Source: Pollutibacter sp044353505
GTDB lineage: Bacteria; Bacteroidota; Bacteroidia; Chitinophagales; Chitinophagaceae
Reading direction: 5' to 3'
NCBI GenBank assembly: GCA_044353505.1
Contig: JBILBU010000008.1
Span: 1-64,000, forward strand
DNA length: 64,000 bases
The translations under genes and the position numbers were made by a program. Position 1 is the stretch's first letter; each line of letters starts with the position of its first letter. Below the pieces are notes generated by a model that searched no databases, was not told the DNA's origin, and saw only the letters and a list, made by a program, of their open reading frames with translations. Shown here piece by piece: positions 1 to 7,930 of this stretch.

Positions 1-2144
1 CAACACAATTTAAACTCAGCAGCGAAACCATCCTGATGCTGAACGAAGAATATGGTGATGATTTTTCGGATCTGGATGATCAAGAATATTTGGTGGCAGA
101 AGGACTGTCGGTCAAGAAAGAGTTGCGTATGGATGAAGTGCATGATATCCTTGACCTTACCCATGTTTATCCAGTTGTAAAAAGGCTGTTGGAAAAAAAA
201 GTATGCATTGCTTGGGAGTCTCTCAAAGAAAAGTATACACCCAAACGGGAGACCTTTGTTTTTCTTCATTCTGATTATCACCAAGAGGAAGCATTGGCAG
301 TACTACTGAATCAATGGAACAACCGTGCACCAAAGCAATTGGAATTGTTGCTGTCTTTTCTTCACCTTCAAAAAACAGTTGGGGAAGTTAAGCAACCAGA
401 TTTATTAAAAAAATCGGGCGCATCTGCTGCACAATTGAATGGATTGGTGGAGAAGGGAATTTTAAAAGTGCAGAAGCTTTCTGTGGATCGATTGCCAATG
501 ATGGCCAAGTCGGTTGACATCGACTTTACACTTTCTCCTCATCAGGATGATGCATTGCAAAAGGTTACATCAGTGCTCAAAGAAAAAAATGTTTGTCTGC
601 TTCATGGTGTTACTTCCAGCGGTAAAACGCAGGTATACATTCGCCTCATAGAAGAACAGGTAAAGGCTGGAAAGCAAGTGCTGTACTTGCTTCCAGAGAT
701 TGCGCTTACTGCCCAAATTATCCGTAGACTGCAACAACATTTTGGAGGGTATATTTCAATTTACCACTCAAAGTTCAATCCTAATGAACGCGTTGAGCTT
801 TGGAACAAAGTCAAAAAGGGGGAGATCCGTGTTGTTCTTGGTGCCCGATCTGCCTTATTCCTTCCTTTTTCAGATCTATCTCTCATCATCATTGATGAAG
901 AACAGGATGCTTCTTTTAAGCAACAGGATCCTGCACCAAGATACAACGCAAGGGATGCCGCACTCTTTTATGCTCATCAGCTCAATGCAAAGGTTGTTTT
1001 GGGTAGTGCTACGCCATCACTTGAAACCTACGCTCAGGCTGTGAGTGGTAAATATGGTCTGGTGGAACTGAATGAACGCTTTGGTGGTATTGAAATGCCG
1101 TCGATAGAAGTGGCTGACATTCGTGGGATGGTTGACAGCAAGATGGTGCGTCAGATGATTACACCACAGTTGAAGGAGGCCATGGAAGAAGCACTAAAAG
1201 AAAAGAAACAAATTATTTTATTTCAAAACAGGAGGGGATATTCTCCTTATAAAATTTGTGGTACCTGTGGGTTTATTCCACACTGTGAGCATTGCGCTGT
1301 TACGCTAACCTATCATAAGCTGCACCACCGTTTGCAATGTCACTACTGCGGAACTTCATATCCTGTATTGGATAGCTGTACTGCCTGTGGGAGTGCAAAC
1401 TGGGTTGAACGAAATTTTGGAACGGAGAAAGTTGAAGAAGAGTTAGAGAAAATGTTTCCAGACCATTCCATCGCAAGAATGGATGTGGATAGCGTAAAAG
1501 GTAAAACTGCACATGATGAACTGATCCGTAATTTTGAACAACAGCGGATGGATATATTGGTGGGAACACAAATGGTGGTTAAGGGGTTGGATTTCGACCA
1601 TGTTGCCCTGGTTGGCATTTTAGATGCTGATGGTATTTTGTCGTTCACGGATTTCAGGGTAAATGAAAGGGCCTTTCAATTGATGGAACAGGTGAGTGGT
1701 AGAGCGGGTAGAAAAGGAAAGCAGGGTAGGGTGATTATCCAAACCTCAAATCCCGGACACCCTGTGATAGCTATGGTTATGGCACACGACTACAAAGCAT
1801 TTTATCAAGAGGAAATCAATTCAAGAAAAATCTTTCACTATCCACCATATACAAGATTGGTGCAGTTGTTTTTTAGACATACCGATAAGAACAGGGCTAT
1901 GCAGGCCGCAGATTTTTTTGCTAGCAGGTTGATTCCAATCTTCGGTGATTATTTAATTGGACCTGCTGAGCCAGTGGTGAATAGGGTAAAGAACCGCTAC
2001 ATTTATGAAATCTTGTTGAAACTTCCCCGCGATGGTTCAAAAAACTCCTTAGCCAGAAATCATATACAACAGCAAATTGCCATCATGCAAAACGACGTGC
2101 ATTTGAAATCAGTACATATACAAATTGATGTTGATCCGCAGTGA
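1..2144 (+). CDS. priA: Primosomal protein N' (PriA helicase), 5' end outside window
   Basis: PriA is the 3'-to-5' DNA helicase that reloads the replisome at stalled forks. The reading frame (codons from base 3) is open to the window edge, so the N-terminal DNA-binding part is missing; the ATG at 36 is internal. Counting from that ATG, the Walker A motif GVTSSGKT is at residues 191-198, a Walker B box reads IIIDEEQDAS (usual form DEEH), and the zinc-binding insertion CGTCGF...CEHC...CHYCG...CTACG lies around residues 405-450. The helicase C-terminal motif QVSGRAGRKGKQG follows. It ends convergently 110 bases from dnaG, another replication-restart partner. The family and reading frame are clear. 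Confidence 0.97.
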   Translation, partial: TQFKLSSETILMLNEEYGDDFSDLDDQEYLVAEGLSVKKELRMDEVHDILDLTHVYPVVKRLLEKKVCIAWESLKEKYTPKRETFVFLHSDYHQEEALAVLLNQWNNRAPKQLELLLSFLHLQKTVGEVKQPDLLKKSGASAAQLNGLVEKGILKVQKLSVDRLPMMAKSVDIDFTLSPHQDDALQKVTSVLKEKNVCLLHGVTSSGKTQVYIRLIEEQVKAGKQVLYLLPEIALTAQIIRRLQQHFGGYISIYHSKFNPNERVELWNKVKKGEIRVVLGARSALFLPFSDLSLIIIDEEQDASFKQQDPAPRYNARDAALFYAHQLNAKVVLGSATPSLETYAQAVSGKYGLVELNERFGGIEMPSIEVADIRGMVDSKMVRQMITPQLKEAMEEALKEKKQIILFQNRRGYSPYKICGTCGFIPHCEHCAVTLTYHKLHHRLQCHYCGTSYPVLDSCTACGSANWVERNFGTEKVEEELEKMFPDHSIARMDVDSVKGKTAHDELIRNFEQQRMDILVGTQMVVKGLDFDHVALVGILDADGILSFTDFRVNERAFQLMEQVSGRAGRKGKQGRVIIQTSNPGHPVIAMVMAHDYKAFYQEEINSRKIFHYPPYTRLVQLFFRHTDKNRAMQAADFFASRLIPIFGDYLIGPAEPVVNRVKNRYIYEILLKLPRDGSKNSLARNHIQQQIAIMQNDVHLKSVHIQIDVDPQ

Positions 2145-2164
2145 TGTGCTTAAAAAAGTAGTTT

Positions 2165-2196
2165 AATTTTATTGCCGAATTGCGTAAAATAAAATT
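2165..2196. terminator. AT-rich inverted repeat between convergent priA and dnaG
   Basis: The arms AATTTTATT (2165-2173) and AATAAAATT (2188-2196) pair perfectly over 9 bp around a 14-base loop. The position between two convergent stop codons fits a bidirectional terminator, but the stem is all A/T and there is no clean T run, so this is a weak call. Confidence 0.3.
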
Positions 2197-2254
2197 GTGT
2201 GGGATTAGTAATTGTCTGAGAGATTGAATCGTTATTAGGCTCGCAATAATGTAA

Positions 2255-4192
2255 CTACCTAAAAATAACCGTTCCAATATTTTTCATAAGTTCCATCTCC
2301 ACCTCTTTAAGATGTTTGTGTGTGTGGAGCAGGACTAGCATATCATCATCACTGATTTCTGTTTCGAGGTCTTTCTGATTCTCGACAATGAGTCGCTTTA
2401 CTTTCTTTAGTTTGAGATAGGTCATGCAGGAGAGCACTTCCTCCTTGTATAGCGATGTCCTGTCTTGTATTTCCCCCTTGTAGAATTTTGTCCAATTTGG
2501 ACTCATCTGGTGTTTTTCTGTAAGCAGTGAAACCGCCATTTGGTTGATGTTCGGATCGCTGTGATACAAGAATTGTTTTTCCGCAGAATGCCCACCATCA
2601 AGTTTCATCTCTTTGTAGCTGTATAGAATGGATATCAACAATGGGTTGTCAAACATATCTTCAAGTCCATCCTTTTCAATTTCCTCAAATATATGTGCAG
2701 CCACGTTTTTGGTATCATCCCAGGCCATCGCACCAAACTCAATCAAAGCCCTTACAACTGCCTTCTCGCTGAGTTCATCCTTGAACAGCAGATCAATGCC
2801 CGAGTCATCCCCATCTTTTTTTTCTTCTTCCGTAACCGTTTCTGGTTGCTGCCGCTGAAGGCGTTTTTCTTCCTTCCCAATTTTATCACGACCCAATTTA
2901 TTAACCAGTGCGGTAAGTCCCAGCTCCTCAACTTTTAGCAGTGCGGAGCATCGCTTGATATAGTCCTGCTGTCTGGTAAAATCTTCCGCCCTGTTTAATT
3001 TTGAAATTGATTCAGCGATTTGGTTTACAACGGCAGCTTTTTTCGTACTGTCGGTGCCAGCATCTTTTAATGCCACTTCCAGTTGAAAGAGGATAAAATC
3101 TTTTTTATGCTCTTTGATGAATTCCCGAAATGCATCAGCACCCACTTTCTTTACGTAGCTATCAGGATCCTCCTTGTCGGGGATCAGTACCATCTGTACA
3201 TTCAGTCCCTCTTCAATGGCAAGGTCTAGTCCACGCAATGCAGCTTTTATTCCTGCAGCATCACCATCATAGATGATGGTGAGGTTGTTCGTATATTTTT
3301 TTACAAGCCTGAGCTGATCAGGGGTGAGGGATGTTCCACCAGATGCCACCACATTTTCTATCCCTGCCTGGTGCATGGCGGTTACATCCGTATATCCTTC
3401 TACAAGAAAACACTCATCTAGTTTGTCAATCGGATGCCTTGCGAAGAAGGAGCCGTAGAGTATTCTGCTTTTGATGTAGAGCTCGTTCTCAGGCGTATTG
3501 ATGTATTTGGGTGAGCGATCGCTACTACCAATAATCCGTGCACCAAAACCAATAATCTTTCCGCTTTGGTTATGTATCGGAAAAATAATCCTGCCTCTAT
3601 AGTTATCAACGAGTTGCTCATCTCTAAGCACACAGAGTCCACTTTTTCTTAGGATCTCACTGCTGTATTGTTGTTTAACAGCTTCTGTTGCAAAGGCATC
3701 ACGTTTATCCGGGGAATATCCAATCTGAAACTTTTCGATGATGGCATCAGTGAAACCCCTTTCTTTCAGGTAGCTGAGTGCGATACTCCTGCCGTCTTCT
3801 GTTTCGGTAAGCTGCTGTGCAAAATACTTGGCTGCAAACTGGTTGACGATATGCAGACTGTCTGCTATTTGTTGTTGCTCTTTGTATTCAGGACTTGTTT
3901 CTGTCTCTTCTACTTCTACATTATACCGATTGGCAAGCCAGCGCAGGGCCTCTACATAGGTATATTTCTCATGCTCCATGATGAAGCCGATTGCATTACC
4001 ACTTTTTCCACAACCAAAACACTTGAAAATTTCTTTAGATGGTGATACAGTAAACGAAGGGCTCTTTTCATTGTGAAAAGGGCAGAGGCCAAGATAGTTC
4101 GTGCCTCTTTTCTTGAGCTTAACAAATGCTCCCACAACGTCGTAGACGTCGATTCTGTTCTGAATTTCTTGTATGGTCTGTTGGGATATCAA
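2255..4192 (-). CDS. dnaG: DNA primase DnaG
   Basis: DnaG synthesises the RNA primers for DNA replication. The 645-residue length is normal. The N-terminal CHC2 zinc finger is visible (CPFHNEKSPSF around residue 38 and CFGCGKSG around 59), followed by the TOPRIM catalytic core with the EGYTDVTAMHQAG glutamate motif (around residue 265) and the IIYDGDAAGIKA acidic pair (around 310). The C-terminal third is a poorly conserved helicase-interacting region. It lies downstream of the PSD1 operon on the same strand but is separated from it by a strong terminator, so it probably has its own promoter in 4193-4225. Confidence 0.98.
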   Translation of the reverse strand: MISQQTIQEIQNRIDVYDVVGAFVKLKKRGTNYLGLCPFHNEKSPSFTVSPSKEIFKCFGCGKSGNAIGFIMEHEKYTYVEALRWLANRYNVEVEETETSPEYKEQQQIADSLHIVNQFAAKYFAQQLTETEDGRSIALSYLKERGFTDAIIEKFQIGYSPDKRDAFATEAVKQQYSSEILRKSGLCVLRDEQLVDNYRGRIIFPIHNQSGKIIGFGARIIGSSDRSPKYINTPENELYIKSRILYGSFFARHPIDKLDECFLVEGYTDVTAMHQAGIENVVASGGTSLTPDQLRLVKKYTNNLTIIYDGDAAGIKAALRGLDLAIEEGLNVQMVLIPDKEDPDSYVKKVGADAFREFIKEHKKDFILFQLEVALKDAGTDSTKKAAVVNQIAESISKLNRAEDFTRQQDYIKRCSALLKVEELGLTALVNKLGRDKIGKEEKRLQRQQPETVTEEEKKDGDDSGIDLLFKDELSEKAVVRALIEFGAMAWDDTKNVAAHIFEEIEKDGLEDMFDNPLLISILYSYKEMKLDGGHSAEKQFLYHSDPNINQMAVSLLTEKHQMSPNWTKFYKGEIQDRTSLYKEEVLSCMTYLKLKKVKRLIVENQKDLETEISDDDMLVLLHTHKHLKEVEMELMKNIGTVIFR

Positions 4193-4218
4193 TTGTTTCT
4201 ATTAGACCAATAAAGGTA

Positions 4219-4260
4219 TAAAAAAGTTTAGGGTTTAGGATATTGCTCCTAAACCCTAAC
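4219..4260 (-). terminator. Rho-independent terminator of the PSD1/cytochrome operon
   Basis: On the minus strand a 13-bp perfect stem (arms 4247-4260 and 4226-4240, core TTAGGGTTTAGGA) with loop GCAATA is followed by a run of T (plus-strand A-rich 4219-4225). It begins 20 bases after the stop codon at 4281 and separates this operon from dnaG. Confidence 0.88.
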
Positions 4261-4280
4261 AACTTTATTGCAAACTTTTT

Positions 4281-6449
4281 TTAGTAGAAGAAAACCTCGT
4301 CTACAAATACCCAAGCCTTGCTACCCTTTCCTTCATGCCAAAGGGGAAGCTTTAGCAAATTTTGAGCCTCTATCTCAATGTAGGCATACTTGCCTGCAAG
4401 GATAGGAACATCATAAGGAATAGAAGCATTTGGTTTGTGTGCCGTAGGCATCTCAGGACTAAGGGTTCCAATTACCTTGAGGTGTTTTGGATCGCTACCG
4501 CCCTTGATTATTATTTTTGTTGGCGGGAACACATAGGTTCCTGTCATTTCAGCTGTGCTTAGGGTGATTTGCTTGATCTCAGGATTTTGGCCGAGGTAAA
4601 AAGCTGCTTTAAATGCATTTTCCTGAAAGCCTATCCAGTTTGAGTAAAGCTGGTCGCCAGATTGCGACAGACCCTTTTTCATGTCTATCAGCATTTGTGC
4701 ACCAAGCGGACCCGTTCTGGAGGGGTTTGCCAACAGTCTGGCAGAATCACTTGATAACCCCTTTTGGTAAAAGGTAAGGTCTGTAAGGTCGCTTGTGAGC
4801 CATCCGTCTGCAGTTGCAATGGCTTTGATCCTTAGCAATCCGGTGGCTGGAATAGGGGAGGTATAGACATTACCATTTATGGAGTCAGGATTGCTTCCAT
4901 CGGTGGTATATCTGATCTTAACTCCAGGCAGTGGGTGCTTAAGTACGATTTCGTCACCTTTTTCCAAGATTAGTTTTTCCTTGTCCGTTGGATAGGGAAC
5001 ACCAAGCTTTAGAATTTCAGATTTATCAGGTACATATCCAAGATCCCAATGGATTGCTGCATAGCTCTTGGTTAATGCTGCAACCTCATCTTTTGTTACT
5101 TTGCTGCTCCACAAAAATACTTTTTTGAGAGAGGGGCTCTTAGCCAATGCTTCCAAAGCCGATTTTCCAACTTTGGTGTTGGCTACCGATACTTGTTCTA
5201 GTTTTTTATTGCCGATTAGGTTTTTGAGGTTGGCCCCTGTTATATCAGTCCCATTTAGGTTTAGTACTTCTAGGTTCTCAAATTGGGTAAGCAAATCAAT
5301 TACCTTGTCATCCGCAGGCATTGTTGAAAGATTGATCTCTATGATTTGCTTAGAAATGCTTTGCAGTTCTTTTAGCATATTCAGGTCAAATTTCTCCTTC
5401 AGATAAAACTTAACTACGAGCGCGGGAGAATTTGACGAGAGTGGCATGACTCTTCTGAAAGGCGTATTGAGTTTTTTAATCTCTTCTTCAGCAGCTGGTT
5501 TAAAGGCATATAGTTTAACAGCCTTTTTTACCGGTGAGGATTCAATGATTGAAGCAACAATCTTTTTGAGTATGGCACTATCTGATAATCCGTGGTAGGT
5601 GATTTCTGGTTTTGCACCAGCCCTGATCCACTCTTTGAAGAGCATGATCTCTGCTGAGCTCAGTTGTGTTTTACCTCTTGGAGGCATGTGCTCTTTGTCG
5701 TCCATATCAAGAAGCATTCTCTCAATAATCATGCTTTTATCCGGATCTCCTGCAACCCATATATTGCCTGATTTCCCACCTTTAAGCACAGTATTTAAAG
5801 CGGTGAAATTTAATCCACCCTTTGCTTTTTTATCGTTGTGGCAGGATAAGCATTTTGCTTCGATAATCGGTTGTATGGCCCCATCATATACCGTTGTAGT
5901 TTCTGTAAACGATACACCCACCAATTTTTCTTCCTCAGTTGTATTGAAAGCAAGAAACCCTTCTCCATGGGTTAGGGTTCCACCGTAATGGCTACCCACA
6001 ATCATTGCACCAATGGTTGACAACAATGAAATGTTCCAGACCAGTTTCTTTGATCTTGATAAGTCATTAATATAAATGAGTGCATGAGCGGCAAAGGCAA
6101 CGCCTACACCAAACCATTTGTGTATGAATAAGGTCTGAAGGTCGTAATCAGCACTTGCCGCGAGGAGAAGACCACCTAGTGCGGTGAGTGTTGAGAAAAG
6201 CGCCGTATAGGTTACTGCTGTTTTAAGTACCACAGCAATCTTTGAATCTTCCTGGTTGGCTGCATTAAAAAAGGAGAGTGGCGCAAGCAAGATCACCATT
6301 GCCACGGGCAAATGCAGAAGCAGTGGGTGGAACTTTCCTGCGTACAATAACCAGGCGGGCAACACACTGAGGTCTACAAAGCAGAATATGAGAAGAAAGG
6401 CCTGTAATACAATAATTAAATTTGCTACAATCGAGAGATGTCTAGACAT
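4281..6449 (-). CDS. Membrane DUF2231 / cytochrome c / LRR / chitobiase-tail fusion protein
   Basis: A 722-residue mosaic. Residues 1-150 hold about four hydrophobic segments like DUF2231 membrane domains. A planctomycete-type cytochrome c domain follows, with heme site CLSCH at 200-204 and the later MPPRGK motif carrying the likely axial Met. Residues about 375-455 form leucine-rich repeats. Next comes a chitobiase/hexosaminidase C-terminal-like domain (IRYTTDGSNPDS, about 510-570), then a C-terminal region of about 140 residues that resembles the tails of GH20 hexosaminidases. Function is not known. The layout suggests a membrane-anchored electron-transfer protein with a periplasmic carbohydrate- or protein-binding end. 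It is last in an operon with DUF1501 and PSD1 proteins (21 bases after the DUF1501 gene). Confidence 0.85.
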   Translation of the reverse strand: MSRHLSIVANLIIVLQAFLLIFCFVDLSVLPAWLLYAGKFHPLLLHLPVAMVILLAPLSFFNAANQEDSKIAVVLKTAVTYTALFSTLTALGGLLLAASADYDLQTLFIHKWFGVGVAFAAHALIYINDLSRSKKLVWNISLLSTIGAMIVGSHYGGTLTHGEGFLAFNTTEEEKLVGVSFTETTTVYDGAIQPIIEAKCLSCHNDKKAKGGLNFTALNTVLKGGKSGNIWVAGDPDKSMIIERMLLDMDDKEHMPPRGKTQLSSAEIMLFKEWIRAGAKPEITYHGLSDSAILKKIVASIIESSPVKKAVKLYAFKPAAEEEIKKLNTPFRRVMPLSSNSPALVVKFYLKEKFDLNMLKELQSISKQIIEINLSTMPADDKVIDLLTQFENLEVLNLNGTDITGANLKNLIGNKKLEQVSVANTKVGKSALEALAKSPSLKKVFLWSSKVTKDEVAALTKSYAAIHWDLGYVPDKSEILKLGVPYPTDKEKLILEKGDEIVLKHPLPGVKIRYTTDGSNPDSINGNVYTSPIPATGLLRIKAIATADGWLTSDLTDLTFYQKGLSSDSARLLANPSRTGPLGAQMLIDMKKGLSQSGDQLYSNWIGFQENAFKAAFYLGQNPEIKQITLSTAEMTGTYVFPPTKIIIKGGSDPKHLKVIGTLSPEMPTAHKPNASIPYDVPILAGKYAYIEIEAQNLLKLPLWHEGKGSKAWVFVDEVFFY

Positions 6450-6470
6450 GAAAAAAGTTTCGTGATGAGC

Positions 6471-7925
6471 TTAAGCAATGATTCCATTAACTACTTGACC
6501 CGCAATATCTGTGAGTCGGTATCGCCTTCCAAGATGTTTGTAGGTGAGTTGTTCGTGATTGATTCCCATCAGGTTCAATATAGTAGCATGGAAATCGTGC
6601 ACACTTACGGGGTCTTTTACGATGTTGTAGCCAAACTCATCGGTTTCACCATAGGCAATACCAGGTTTGATGCCACCGCCTGCCATCCAAATGCTGAAGC
6701 ATTTTGGGTGATGGTCGCGTCCGTAGTTAACTGGATCAATTTGACCTTGGCAGAAGTTTGTTCTTCCAAATTCACCACCCCAGATTACGAGTGTTTCGTC
6801 AAGGAGTCCACGTTGCTTCAAGTCTTTGATAAGTGCTGCTGAAGCGCGGTCTACGTCTTCTGCCTGCATTTTCATATCGTTAACAAGATTGCCATGGGTA
6901 TCCCATCCTTGGTGATAGAGTTGAACAAAACGAACGCCTGTTTCTGAAAGTTTTCTTGCAAGCAAGCAGTTTGCTGCATAAGTTCCTGGAACGAGGCAAT
7001 CAGCACCGTACATCTTAATAATGTGATCAGGCTCTTTGCTAAGGTCTGTTAGTTCAGGAACAGCACTTTGCATGCGATAAGACATTTCATATTGCTGAAT
7101 CCTGGTGTTGATCTCAGGATCACCAAAATTTTCAAATGATTGGGAATTAAATTTTGATATTTCATCAAGCATATCCCTGCGGCTTTGCTTGTCGTGTCCC
7201 TCTGGATTTTTCAAATAAAGTACAGGATCTTCACCGCTGCTGAAAACAACACCTTGGTGCATGCTATCTAAAAATCCGTTGTTCCAAAGCTTGGAGTAAA
7301 CACCTTGTCCATTTCCTCTTCCACGAGACAAAAGCACGGTGTAAGCAGGAAGATTGGAATTCTCACTTCCAAGTCCATAACTCATCCATGCACCCATACT
7401 AGGCCTGTTGCCTTGTTGAGCTCCCGTTTGAAAGAAGGTAAGAGCGGGATCATGGTTGATTGCTTCCGTATTCATACTTCTGATGATACAGATATCGTCT
7501 GCTATTGATCCGATATGTGGGAATAAACTTGATATGGAAGCACCTGATTGTCCGTACTGATTGAAACCAAATGCAGATCCCACTAGTGGAAACTTGTCTT
7601 GGAATGCCGTCATACCAGTTAGCCTTTGTCCATTGCGTATGGACGCAGGAAGATCTTGGCCATGCATGGTATTCAATAGCGGCTTGTGGTCAAATGTCTC
7701 AAGTTGTGATGGGGCACCATTTTGAAAGAGGTAGATGATGCGTTTTGCCTTGGGTGCAAACTGTGCCAATCCAACTGGCATAGTATTTTGCAAACCGCCT
7801 GCACCAAAGAGTTGATCTTTGAACAGCATTGTTCCCAGAGCGGCACTACCGATTCCCAGTCCTGCTTTAGTAAGAAAATGTCTTCTGGTAACGTTGAGTC
7901 TGAATTGTTTTTCGTGGTTATCCAT
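6471..7925 (-). CDS. DUF1501 family protein, Tat-exported
   Basis: A 484-residue DUF1501 protein, a family with an alkaline-phosphatase/sulfatase-like fold and no established reaction. A twin-arginine signal is visible: TRRHFLTKAGLGIGSAALG, with the Arg pair at 14-15, so it should be exported folded. Further on are GAPSQLETFDHKP, the late GWDTHGNL motif and the GEFGRT motif, all typical of the family. It starts 5 bases after the preceding PSD1 gene stops, so the two are almost certainly cotranscribed. DUF1501 and DUF1549/DUF1553 proteins are routinely paired in Planctomycetes and some Bacteroidota, which suggests a shared periplasmic complex. Confidence 0.92.
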   Translation of the reverse strand: MDNHEKQFRLNVTRRHFLTKAGLGIGSAALGTMLFKDQLFGAGGLQNTMPVGLAQFAPKAKRIIYLFQNGAPSQLETFDHKPLLNTMHGQDLPASIRNGQRLTGMTAFQDKFPLVGSAFGFNQYGQSGASISSLFPHIGSIADDICIIRSMNTEAINHDPALTFFQTGAQQGNRPSMGAWMSYGLGSENSNLPAYTVLLSRGRGNGQGVYSKLWNNGFLDSMHQGVVFSSGEDPVLYLKNPEGHDKQSRRDMLDEISKFNSQSFENFGDPEINTRIQQYEMSYRMQSAVPELTDLSKEPDHIIKMYGADCLVPGTYAANCLLARKLSETGVRFVQLYHQGWDTHGNLVNDMKMQAEDVDRASAALIKDLKQRGLLDETLVIWGGEFGRTNFCQGQIDPVNYGRDHHPKCFSIWMAGGGIKPGIAYGETDEFGYNIVKDPVSVHDFHATILNLMGINHEQLTYKHLGRRYRLTDIAGQVVNGIIA

Positions 7926-7930
7926 CTTTT

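Noticed and set aside
4226..4260. Two tandem TTTAGGG units that look like telomere repeats
   Set aside because: They form one arm of a perfect hairpin followed by a T run in the right place after an operon, so a terminator explains them.
6438..6842. 134-codon plus-strand frame opposite the DUF1501 gene end
   Set aside because: It overlaps conserved DUF1501 sequence antisense and has no start signals.
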